In this document: piece after piece, positions 1-6,771 of the stretch
Numbering within the stretch: the stretch's first letter is position 1
How the letters are laid out: the number at the start of each line of letters is the position of its first letter
DNA from: Sandaracinaceae bacterium
GTDB taxonomy: Bacteria; Myxococcota_A; Polyangia; Polyangiales; Sandaracinaceae
Length of the DNA stretch: 64,000 bases
Assembly: GCA_019637095.1 (NCBI GenBank)
Contig: JAHBWG010000001.1
Span: 1 to 64,000, forward strand
Direction: 5' to 3'
Position numbers and translations under genes: made by a program
The notes under the pieces: generated by a model
Databases searched by the model: none
The model's input: only the letters and a program-made list of their open reading frames with translations
Told to the model about the DNA's origin: nothing

Positions 1-1
1 T

Positions 2-838
2 GTCACCCCAAGTCTCATCGGCGTCGCACGCCACTACCCCGACGTCACCCCGAGCGGCAGCGGCCCCCTCCGAGAGCAACTTGCGACGCCCGGGGCTTCG
101 CCCCCCGGTCTCCACTTCACGGAGTCTCTGCCTACCTATCCGGTGGCCCACGAATGCGCGGACTGCGGTGGCGAACCGCGACGCCGCCTGCACCATGACG
201 GCGGCGTCCACGCCGACTCCGCACTGCCGTCACTGGCCGCGCGCGAGGCCCTGCTGGCGGGCGACCTTAGAAGTTCGCGCGCAAAGACATTCGACCCGTA
301 TCGACCGGTGCGGAGTCCATGTGCCAACTTCGCGTTCCAGATAGGCGTCGGCGACCCTGAGTTCGTCGATTTCCGCAACGCTCTCATGATAGCGCTAGGA
401 CGAGCGAGCGACCCGAACCAGGGTGCAGGTCCTCCTGTTACGAGTTGGGTGGGCTGGGCCGGCGTGCGCGACGTCGTTTGGATCGAGGGCTTCTGTGCAG
501 AGCTGACACGCCAGATCGCCGTCAACCCCAGATTGCAGCTGTGGATGGACTTTCAAGCCCGCGGACAAGTCACGCCTGAGATAATCTGCAGATGTATTGC
601 AGAATCCACGCGAGACTGGGTCGATGTTTCCCTCAGTTACAACGAGTGCGTGATGGCCTACGGTGAACGAGCATGCGCGCGCTTCCGTCATGGCGTTGAC
701 TGGCCAACCGTTGCGGCCTATCAAGTCGGCGCAGACTTCCACACACTCCTCTTCTCGCCCGAGATCAGATGCGGGGCCCGGGTCTGTGGCTTAGTCGGCC
801 GGAGCCCGTATGTACAGAGTGGCTACCGCGTCCGGTAG
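2..838 (+). CDS. HYPDVTP-repeat cassette protein, copy 1 (5' partial)
   Basis: The gene enters from beyond the left edge, so its start and N-terminus are missing. The visible part opens inside the 14-residue tandem repeat shared with three later genes (VTPSLIGVA, then RHYPDVTP). It goes on with a Cys pair (CADCGG) and the motif LHHDGGVHAD, which recurs as LHHDGSVHTD in copy 2. About 200 residues follow that match nothing else in the window, with some eight further cysteines. No signal peptide or membrane segment is visible in this part. The stop overlaps the start of a lipoprotein gene by 29 bp, as in copy 3, so the two are probably translated together. The payload uses AT-richer codons (TTA, AGA, ATA) than the window average, which suggests separate ancestry. 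Function unknown. Confidence 0.75.
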   Translation, partial: VTPSLIGVARHYPDVTPSGSGPLREQLATPGASPPGLHFTESLPTYPVAHECADCGGEPRRRLHHDGGVHADSALPSLAAREALLAGDLRSSRAKTFDPYRPVRSPCANFAFQIGVGDPEFVDFRNALMIALGRASDPNQGAGPPVTSWVGWAGVRDVVWIEGFCAELTRQIAVNPRLQLWMDFQARGQVTPEIICRCIAESTRDWVDVSLSYNECVMAYGERACARFRHGVDWPTVAAYQVGADFHTLLFSPEIRCGARVCGLVGRSPYVQSGYRVR

Positions 839-1295
839 ACGACGAGGAAGCATTAGCGCGCTGCTACGCTACCTGTGTGGAGTGCTGGCACCTCTCGTCG
901 TCTGCATCTCTTGCACTCGCACCCCAGCCGGTGCACCGGTAGCGACCGCCGCCGCGAGTCGACTTCCCCGTGTCGCAGGACATTTCGTACCGTCATCACC
1001 ACGCTGCCCTCGGCCGATGTGGCGCTTTCGCGTTGGGGATACAGCGACCCCGGAGAGGTTTGACGTGCGAAGTGACGACGCACGAAGCCGCGTCTTTCTG
1101 CGGCTGCACGATTGGCATTGCGCGTACCACACAAGTCCGCCAGGGCATCATATCACGATTGCGTGTGGCACAGGCTCCACTGTGGTCAGCTACGCCGCCA
1201 CCTGCGGCCAAGCGCCGCTGTCGCTAGCTGTCTTTCAAACCGCGCCTGGCGGGGAGGTTGCTATCGTTCATGCTGTCTGCACCTGTGGCACCTAG
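810..1295 (+). CDS. small Cys-containing lipoprotein partnered with cassette copy 1
   Basis: This is a 161-residue protein with an Arg-rich n-region, a hydrophobic stretch (about residues 17-32) and a lipobox-like VCISC, so it is probably exported and lipidated. The mature part has several cysteines, including a C-terminal CTCGT. It is unlike the longer lipoproteins behind cassette copies 2 and 3 but holds the same position. It starts inside the end of the preceding gene (29-bp overlap), which argues for coupled translation. No family recognised. The choice of ATG is fairly safe because the lipobox lies about 35 residues in. A role as protector or outer-membrane partner of the upstream payload is only a guess from position. 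Confidence 0.6.
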   Translation: MYRVATASGRRRGSISALLRYLCGVLAPLVVCISCTRTPAGAPVATAAASRLPRVAGHFVPSSPRCPRPMWRFRVGDTATPERFDVRSDDARSRVFLRLHDWHCAYHTSPPGHHITIACGTGSTVVSYAATCGQAPLSLAVFQTAPGGEVAIVHAVCTCGT

Positions 1296-1343
1296 GCTCG
1301 CAGCAGCTATCGGGCCGGGAGGCCAACCATGTTAGAGCCTCGA

Positions 1344-1536
1344 ACTTCTTCACGAACCCCATCGGCGTCGTCATCCTCGACTCCAACTCCGTCCCCGCCG
1401 CCGGCACCTCCGCCTCGAGCGCGTCGACCCGCCCCTGGGCTCGATGCTCGCCGTGCGCGTCAAGGGCTCTCGCGACCAGACCGGGGGGAACATCCGCGCC
1501 CGCCTCAGCGTCGACCTCGTGATGAAGACCTCGTGA
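1344..1536 (+). pseudogene. 3' fragment of the 139-aa cassette-leading gene (before copy 2)
   Basis: This stretch is nearly identical to the last 190 or so bases of the intact gene at 6309-6728, starting at the FFTNPIGVV codons and running through the stop. It lacks the first two-thirds of the gene. It is also one base short in the run after CCGGCA (five bases where the intact gene has six), so the reading frame is broken. Similarity continues without a break through the spacer and ribosome-binding site into the next cassette gene. The fragment therefore travelled as the upstream flank of a duplicated cassette. Confidence 0.85.
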
Positions 1537-1579
1537 TGCCTGGACGTCGACGGCGCCGCCCTCTACCCTGGAGCTGCTC

Positions 1580-2290
1580 ATGATCCGTCTCTCCCAGGGG
1601 CTCGTCACCGCCGAGCCGCCGGCCACGCCTATGCCGCTCGCCGGACAACCCGCGCCCGTAGCCCTCCCGGCTCACGCGCCAACCCCGCGCGGCACGCGCC
1701 ACTACCCCGACGTCACCCCAAGCCTCATCGGCGTTGCGCGCCACTACCCCGATATCACCCCAAGTCTCATCGGCGTCGCACGCCACTACCCCGACGTCAC
1801 CCCCAGCCTCATCGGCATCGCTCGCCACTACCCCGACGTTGCGCCGAGAATGACGGCGGAGGTCCCGACGTGCACGTGCGGCGACTCGTGCCAGTGCGGC
1901 GCGCCTCCGAGGCCGCTGCATCACGACGGCAGCGTCCACACCGACTACGAGACACCTCCCGGACCGCTTCTCGAAGCATTCACGGAGACAGCCCAACGCG
2001 TTCCCAGGCTCCCCTGCCATGTCGAAGTCACCAGTCCCTGTGGTACCTGCCGTCCGGGGACGCGATGTTGGCGATTTCAGACGGTCGACGGAGCCGTCGC
2101 GGACTTCTTCTGCGACCCATGGGAGAACGAGCCGCTCCCTCTCGAACGGGGGCAGGCAGCATGCCGCGCACTACTTGGATCCAGCACGCGGTGCTTGCTT
2201 CCGCTGACGCGGCGGGCGAACCCGCGTGAAGACCCTTATCGCTTTCGCATCGCCTGCGATGCCCTCTCAGGCGCACGCGCCGTGCGATGA
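1580..2290 (+). CDS. HYPDVTP-repeat cassette protein, copy 2
   Basis: This 236-residue protein starts at an ATG preceded by GGAG. Residues 1-39 are a conserved Pro/Ala-rich leader (MIRLSQGLVTAEPPATP...). Residues 40-89 hold three full 14-residue repeats (RHYPDVTPSLIGVA, with V/I changes) and one partial repeat. A Cys cluster follows (CTCGDSCQCG), then LHHDGSVHTD as in copy 1, and a Cys-containing payload of about 110 residues found nowhere else here. There is no signal peptide. The leader and repeats are almost identical to copies 3 and 4, while the payload is unrelated to them, so the boundary looks like a recombination or domain-swap point. A lipoprotein gene begins 18 bp downstream. No known family recognised. 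Confidence 0.8.
   Translation: MIRLSQGLVTAEPPATPMPLAGQPAPVALPAHAPTPRGTRHYPDVTPSLIGVARHYPDITPSLIGVARHYPDVTPSLIGIARHYPDVAPRMTAEVPTCTCGDSCQCGAPPRPLHHDGSVHTDYETPPGPLLEAFTETAQRVPRLPCHVEVTSPCGTCRPGTRCWRFQTVDGAVADFFCDPWENEPLPLERGQAACRALLGSSTRCLLPLTRRANPREDPYRFRIACDALSGARAVR
1697..1846 (+). repeat. 42-bp in-frame tandem repeat, 3 full units plus a partial
   Basis: Each 42-bp unit encodes R-H-Y-P-D-V-T-P-S-L-I-G-V-A. Units start at 1697, 1739 and 1781, and a 24-bp partial unit starts at 1823. Units differ by a few third-position changes and by V/I substitutions. Copies 3 and 4 of the cassette have only two full units plus a partial, so the unit number varies, as expected from slippage or unequal crossover. 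Confidence 0.9.
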
Positions 2291-2308
2291 CAAAGACGAC
2301 GGCTGCCA

Positions 2309-3526
2309 TTGTTGAGCGTTAGACATCTCGCGGCCTACGGCATCGCTGCGTCCCTGGTGGGATGCCTCGCCCGACATACGCCGCCTGGCGACGACGCTGG
2401 CTCGTCATCCGGGGACGTCATCGCTCCAGTCGTGTGCCGTTCGGCAGCCACACTGGAGCAGTACGAGGAGGTTCGCGCGGCTCTCAGCGCTGGGTGGTGC
2501 GCCCACGCTTCGAGCTGCGGCCCTATCGAGGACGTGGGCGTCGCTGTCGTGGAGGGTTCGATGGATCGATGTCCCGGCGAAGGATGGCACCGGTTCTTGG
2601 TCGACTTGGTGTTGCCGGACCGGGCGGAGATCGGGGCTGGCCGTCGCGGATTCGACCCCGCTGCGGCCGCCGCCTGCCTCGCCGGAGTCGTGCCCGGTTG
2701 CCCCCAGTGGGGGCTGTTGGACTACGCCGAATGTCATCAAGTCTTTCCACCGCGATGCCCAGTGGGGCCTGGCTCACCCTGCCGCGGCCCGAGCGACTGT
2801 GGAGAGGCCATGTGGTGCCGGTTCGACCTCGACGTGTGTGAAGGAGCTTGCGAGCCGAGGCAGCCCGTCGGCGGAACGTGCTCGCGGCTCGAACAGTGCC
2901 TGCGCCCCACAGACGGTTCCGTTGCGTGGTGCCACATGGAGGAAGGGTCACTCCTCGGCGTCTGCGTCGGGCTTCGGCCCCGTGCGGAGCCCGCCGCCGT
3001 CGGCGAGCGATGCGCGCTGGTGGATGGGGAGCCTGTCTACTGTGCCGACGGACTGACCTGTCGACGACTCGCGGGAAGCGTCATGCAGGTCTGCGAGGTT
3101 TCGGATGGTCGCACCCCCTGCGGCCCGAGCACGGCATGCCCGACGGGGTCGCGTTGCGACAATCTCTGGACGCAGGGTAATGGACGTTGCGTCGAGTCTC
3201 CGCCCGTGAGAGTCGTCCGTATAGGAGAGAGCTGTACCCGAGGAGACGCCTGTGACCAAGCTTGGGGCTCCCAATGCATCGAAGGGCGTTGTCGGGAAGC
3301 AGGAACGGCGGAGAATGCTCCGTGCATGACCTACGGGAGCCTGGGCATCTGCGATGCTCCGCTGACCTGCGACCCCGGGACGCGCCGTTGCGCACGCGCC
3401 GGGGCTCTTCCGCTCGACACGGCGTGCCTTCGCGACTCCGATTGCTCCTCCGGCCGCTGTTGCCGCGTCACCGACGCCGTGAGTGATCAGCGCTGCTGCG
3501 ACGCGGCGACCTGTAGAGAAGGATGA
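2309..3526 (+). CDS. Cys-rich Dickkopf-like lipoprotein partnered with cassette copy 2
   Basis: This is a predicted lipoprotein of about 405 residues. A short n-region and hydrophobic segment lead to the lipobox LVGC near residue 19, followed by a polar linker. Residues 40-145 form a helical, Cys-containing N-terminal domain. The rest is a ladder of short Cys motifs of the type CxxGxxCxxxxC, similar to the Dickkopf-like Cys-rich proteins common in myxobacteria, and ends in SGRCC...CCDAATC. The same two-part layout is seen at 4552-5784 and 11295-12941. The likely start is TTG (2309 or 2312), because no ATG or GTG lies between the preceding gene and the signal segment. The gene follows the cassette gene by 18 bp and probably shares its transcript. 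Likely disulfide-bonded at the outer membrane; function unknown. Confidence 0.75.
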   Translation: MLSVRHLAAYGIAASLVGCLARHTPPGDDAGSSSGDVIAPVVCRSAATLEQYEEVRAALSAGWCAHASSCGPIEDVGVAVVEGSMDRCPGEGWHRFLVDLVLPDRAEIGAGRRGFDPAAAAACLAGVVPGCPQWGLLDYAECHQVFPPRCPVGPGSPCRGPSDCGEAMWCRFDLDVCEGACEPRQPVGGTCSRLEQCLRPTDGSVAWCHMEEGSLLGVCVGLRPRAEPAAVGERCALVDGEPVYCADGLTCRRLAGSVMQVCEVSDGRTPCGPSTACPTGSRCDNLWTQGNGRCVESPPVRVVRIGESCTRGDACDQAWGSQCIEGRCREAGTAENAPCMTYGSLGICDAPLTCDPGTRRCARAGALPLDTACLRDSDCSSGRCCRVTDAVSDQRCCDAATCREG

Positions 3527-3697
3527 CGTCGTCATCTTCGACTCCAACTCCGTCCCCGCCGCCGGCACCCCCGCCTCGAGCGCGTCGACCCGCCCCTGGG
3601 CTCGATGCTCGCCGTGCGCGTCAAGGGCTCCCGCGACCAGACCGGGGGGAACATCCGCGCCCGCCTCAGCGTCGACCTCGTGATGAAGGCCTCGTGA
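3527..3697 (+). pseudogene. 3' fragment of the 139-aa cassette-leading gene (before copy 3)
   Basis: This is a second truncated copy of the end of the 6309-6728 gene. Similarity begins directly after the TGA of the lipoprotein gene (TGA at 3524-3526) and runs through the old stop codon into the next cassette. It carries a one-base deletion at the same place as the 1344-1536 fragment (after CCGGCA), although the neighbouring base differs (CCCCC here, CCTCC there). No start codon or usable frame remains. Confidence 0.85.
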
Positions 3698-3740
3698 TGC
3701 CTGGACCTCGCCCCCGCCGCGCTCTACCCTGGAGCTGCTC

Positions 3741-4574
3741 ATGATCCGTCTCTCCCAGGGCCTCGTGACCGCCGAGCCCCCGGCCACGCCTCTGCCGCTC
3801 GCCGGCCATCCCCTGCCCGCGCCTCCGACGGCTCACGCGCCAACCTCGCGCGGCACGCGCGACTACCCCGACGTCACCCCAAGCCTCATCGGCGTCGCAC
3901 GCCACTACCCCGACGTCACCCCCAGCCTCATCGGCGTCGCTCGCCACTACCCCGACGTCACCCCGCGCGGACCTGAGGACGCCTCCGCGTTCGGCGGCTA
4001 CGGGAGCGTGCCCCGCTCGTCCGGAGCCCACGACTGCGGATGCGGGCCCTGCGGCGCGCAGGGAAGAGGCTGTGGTCGTGGCGGGAGGGCGGCACCGCCG
4101 GAGACCCTGAGCGGCCTCTCGCTGCCGCCGGCGCTCCCTCGCACGGGTCTCGCCGTGACCGCGGCGGTCGCCGAACGCATGATGGCGCTCCCCTCCCGAG
4201 GGCTCTTGCTCGACGACGACGCGCTCACCGCGCTCGACCTCCAGCCGCTCGAGCTCGCCGGGTTCCTGCGCGACCCGCGAACGCGTGGAGTCGTCACGGA
4301 CCGGCTCGTCGGCGGGCCCGAGCGCTCGTCGTTCTACACCTCGGGCTGCTGGCTCTCGATCATCCCGCCAGGGTGCGACGTCGCCGGCTCGAGCCCGCCG
4401 CGGGCCGCGTGCGCGCTGACCTCCTGCTATCGGTACGACAGCCTCCCTGTCTGTCTGGAGACGCTTGGCTTGCAGGATCTCTTGGTCCGCCAATCGGATG
4501 TCAACCGGCTGGAATTTCCCCGCATGTTCGAGCTCTTCCTCCGGTGCCCTGGTGACGACCTCTGCGCGCGCTGA
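3741..4574 (+). CDS. HYPDVTP-repeat cassette protein, copy 3
   Basis: This 277-residue protein has the same GGAG-preceded ATG and Pro/Ala-rich leader as copies 2 and 4. Residues 40-75 hold two full 14-residue repeats (the first begins RDYPDVTP) and a partial one. The Cys cluster is CGCGPCGAQGRGCGRG. After it comes a linker of the type PPET...PALPRTGLAV, shared with copy 4 but not with copies 1 or 2, and then about 150 unique residues with paired cysteines (GCW...PPGCD, ACALTSCYR, CPGDDLCAR). There is no signal peptide or membrane segment. The 3' end overlaps the probable start of the next lipoprotein gene by 23 bp. No known family recognised. Confidence 0.8.
   Translation: MIRLSQGLVTAEPPATPLPLAGHPLPAPPTAHAPTSRGTRDYPDVTPSLIGVARHYPDVTPSLIGVARHYPDVTPRGPEDASAFGGYGSVPRSSGAHDCGCGPCGAQGRGCGRGGRAAPPETLSGLSLPPALPRTGLAVTAAVAERMMALPSRGLLLDDDALTALDLQPLELAGFLRDPRTRGVVTDRLVGGPERSSFYTSGCWLSIIPPGCDVAGSSPPRAACALTSCYRYDSLPVCLETLGLQDLLVRQSDVNRLEFPRMFELFLRCPGDDLCAR
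3858..3965 (+). repeat. 42-bp in-frame tandem repeat, 2 full units plus a partial
   Basis: Units start at 3858 and 3900, and a 24-bp partial unit starts at 3942. They encode RDYPDVTPSLIGVA, RHYPDVTPSLIGVA and RHYPDVTP. Sequence and phase match the arrays at 1697 and 6889. Confidence 0.9.
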
Positions 4575-5784
4575 CCGCCGCTCGCTATCGGGTATCCTCG
4601 CCGCTGTCGCGTCCGTCGTCTTCGTAGGCTCGTGCCTGTCGGGATGTTTCGCCGCACACTCCCCGCCGCCCATCGGTGCCGCGCGCGACGCGTCCGTACC
4701 GGCCCCGGACGCGCTCGCGCCGGATACGGGGTCGACGTGCGGGGTCTCACGCGATGAAGCCATGGCGTTCGTCGATGCGGTGGGCGTGGCCTTCTGTCGG
4801 AGCCGCTCGCGGTGCGCGGCCTCGTTCGCGTCCGGCCCGACGGCGGCAGAGTGCGAGCATCGCGCCACGCTCGACAGTTCGATTCTTCCTCGGTTCTCCG
4901 TGCTCACTCGACTCGCTCGGGACGGCGTGCAGCTCGACCCCGCGGAGTCTGCGCGGTGCCTCGCAGCGGCGGAGGAGAGGTGTCAACGCAGCGACACTTT
5001 TGGTCGGAGCGACGGTGTCGCCACGTGGTGGCGAGTCCTCGACGCCTGCCGCGCCGCCATGCGACCGTGCGGTGCCTCGGTCGAGTGCCTCGCGGACTGG
5101 GAGTGCCCGTCGGACCACTACTGCGACCGCAGGACGGTGTGCGAGCCCGGGGTTTGCCGGCCGGGCGTGCCTTTGGGGGCGCCGTGTGAGCGCGACGCGG
5201 AGTGCCTCCCTACGGGCAGAGACGACGAGATCGCCGGATGCGGCTCCGACGCCCGATGCACCGCGTACGTGCTCGTCGATGGGCGCCTCGTGGGCGAGGC
5301 GTGCGGCCCCGGCGAGCGCGACGCGGAGGGCCGGCTCATCGTCGGTGGATGTAGCCCGGGAGCCGTGTGCGCTTGCCCGGACCGCGAAGAAGGCTGCCAC
5401 TGCCGGCCGATGGGCGGGTTGGGCGCACCATGCGATCTCGATGAGCTGTGCGAGCCAGATCTGCTCTGCGACGACTACACCGGCTCCGCTGGAAGCGGCC
5501 GGTGCATCGATCGCGCGAGCATCGATGGCCGGAGCCCCTGCTCCGCGCTCCTGTGCGACGGCACGACGAGCTACGTCTGCGGTGCGGACGACCGATGCAT
5601 GCCGGCGGAGGGTACCGAGGGTGCCCGATGTCTTTACTTCGAGCACTGCAATCGCGGGCTCTACTGCGGCGCACCCCACGGCGGACCTCACGGACAGTGC
5701 CGTGCGTTGCTGGAGTCTGGCGCCCCGTGCGAGTCTCTGTTGCAGTGTCAGTCGGGCTGCTGTCGTGCTGGCCGCTGCGCCTGA
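4552..5784 (+). CDS. Cys-rich Dickkopf-like lipoprotein partnered with cassette copy 3
   Basis: This is a predicted lipoprotein of about 410 residues. The GTG at 4552 places a short basic n-region (VTTSARADRRS) before a hydrophobic stretch ending in the lipobox CLSGC, whereas an upstream extension would bury the signal peptide. A helical N-terminal domain with spaced cysteines (residues 60-170) is followed by repeated CxxxxxCxxxxxC motifs, ending in CQSGCCRAGRC. It is a paralogue of 2309-3526 and 11295-12941. Its start lies inside the end of the cassette gene (23-bp overlap), which suggests coupled translation. Likely anchored in the outer membrane; function unknown. The pairing with the upstream payload repeats in copies 1-3 of the array. 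Confidence 0.75.
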   Translation: MTTSARADRRSLSGILAAVASVVFVGSCLSGCFAAHSPPPIGAARDASVPAPDALAPDTGSTCGVSRDEAMAFVDAVGVAFCRSRSRCAASFASGPTAAECEHRATLDSSILPRFSVLTRLARDGVQLDPAESARCLAAAEERCQRSDTFGRSDGVATWWRVLDACRAAMRPCGASVECLADWECPSDHYCDRRTVCEPGVCRPGVPLGAPCERDAECLPTGRDDEIAGCGSDARCTAYVLVDGRLVGEACGPGERDAEGRLIVGGCSPGAVCACPDREEGCHCRPMGGLGAPCDLDELCEPDLLCDDYTGSAGSGRCIDRASIDGRSPCSALLCDGTTSYVCGADDRCMPAEGTEGARCLYFEHCNRGLYCGAPHGGPHGQCRALLESGAPCESLLQCQSGCCRAGRCA

Positions 5785-6124
5785 CCTCCCGCCCCGGGCG
5801 CGGAGCGCCTCGCAGCTCTCGACACTAGCCAACCAGAGCGACGTCACGAGGGCGGAGAGCGATGAGAACCTCGGACAGCCGATGCCGTGCGTCGTGTTCT
5901 CCCGCAGCCGACCCGGAGCGCGCGGGCGAGCCGAGCTTCCCGCGCACGATGTGGTAGCGTTCTTGCAGCGTGGCCACGCCCTCCTCGGATGGCCGTCGAG
6001 TCCTCCGTGTGTCGTGTTCGAGCGAGCGTACGTCGCGTTCGAGCGAGCCATCGTGCCAGGGCGCAGAGCTGCAAAGGCATCTTGGCGACTTTGCGCCTTT
6101 GTGCGCGCCGCCGCGTCGCCGCGA

Positions 6125-6140
6125 TAACCCTAATGGGTTA
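6125..6140. promoter_or_regulatory. inverted repeat, possible operator
   Basis: TAACCC-TAAT-GGGTTA is a perfect 6-bp inverted repeat around a 4-base spacer. It is unusually AT-rich for this DNA and lies about 38 bp upstream of the TTGACA box. A repressor or activator site is possible but unproven. Confidence 0.3.
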
Positions 6141-6177
6141 ACGCCGGAGAAAAGCGCCGATCGAACGACAGTGTGCC

Positions 6178-6204
6178 TTGACAACTTCGGGGGGGGTGTA
6201 CGGT
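6178..6204 (+). promoter_or_regulatory. possible sigma-70-type promoter
   Basis: A perfect -35-like TTGACA at 6178-6183 is followed 15 bases later by a weak -10-like TACGGT. The spacer is short and holds a run of eight G. Only the -35 box is convincing. Confidence 0.25.
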
Positions 6205-6308
6205 GCGAGGGTTCCGGGCATCTCGCCCGGCACGGGGGAAGCGTGACGGGCCACCGCCTACGCCGTGGCGGCGCCTCGCCTCACGCACGCACAGACAGGA
6301 GATGAGAC

Positions 6309-6728
6309 ATGAGTGGACGTGTGATTCGGGTCACCCCGCCGCGGGACTTCTACTTCGACGGTCTCGCCGACCAACAGAGCCTCCAGGTCGTCGTCGCCGA
6401 GGGCATCGACGTCACCGGGTTCGACCTCCTCGACCTCCTCGTCCGGGTCCACGCGGACGCCGCGATCCCGAACGGCGCCTCGATCGAGGTCGCCGTCCTC
6501 TCGGACGGTCACACCCTCGACGACCCCTCGCGCGACTTCTTCACGAACCCCATCGGCGTCGTCATCTTCGACTCCAACTCCGTCCCCGCCGCCGGCACCC
6601 TCCGCCTCGAGCGCGTCGACCCGCCCCTGGGCTCGATGCTCGCCGTGCGCGTCAAGGGCTCCCGCGACCAGACCGGGGGGAACATCCGCGCCCGCCTCAG
6701 CGTCGACCTCGTGATGAAGACCTCGTGA
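6309..6728 (+). CDS. 139-aa protein leading the cassette array (only intact copy)
   Basis: This 139-residue protein has a good AGGAG site eight bases before its ATG. It has no signal peptide, no membrane segment and no cysteine. Alternating hydrophobic and polar residues (LQVVVAEGID, LLVRVHADAAI, TLRLERVDPP, MLAVRVKGS, RARLSVDLVMK) suggest an all-beta fold of about eight strands, as in small sandwich or coat-like proteins. It lies 43 bp before cassette copy 4. Its 3' end is found, broken, before copies 2 and 3, so the gene is an ancestral part of the cassette. It may be a scaffold or carrier for the repeat proteins, but that is inference from linkage. No family recognised. Confidence 0.85.
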   Translation: MSGRVIRVTPPRDFYFDGLADQQSLQVVVAEGIDVTGFDLLDLLVRVHADAAIPNGASIEVAVLSDGHTLDDPSRDFFTNPIGVVIFDSNSVPAAGTLRLERVDPPLGSMLAVRVKGSRDQTGGNIRARLSVDLVMKTS

Positions 6729-6771
6729 TGCCTGGACGTCGACGGCGCCGCCCTCTACCCTGGAGCTGCTC

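Larger units (their letters stand above)
5785..6308. other. intergenic region upstream of the intact leading gene
   Basis: No convincing gene is seen in these 524 bases. They hold a short direct repeat (GTTCGAGCGAGC at about 6019 and 6039), an inverted repeat at 6125-6140, a TTGACA box at 6178 and a hairpin CCGGGC-ATCTC-GCCCGG at 6214-6230 in the putative leader. It is the longest gap in the cassette region and precedes the only intact copy of the 139-residue gene, so it is the most likely site of the main cassette promoter. Confidence 0.5.

Noticed and set aside
1697-1846. Short regular 42-bp repeats that might suggest a CRISPR array
   Set aside because: The units are contiguous with no spacers, are in frame within an open gene, and recur in paralogues.
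4465-4551. Upstream extension of the lipoprotein gene at 4552
   Set aside because: It would place about 29 codons that overlap the previous gene before the signal peptide and would bury the n-region.
5785-6308. Short open frames in the gap before the 139-residue gene
   Set aside because: They lack ribosome-binding sites, and the content is Arg/Ser-rich shadow-like sequence.
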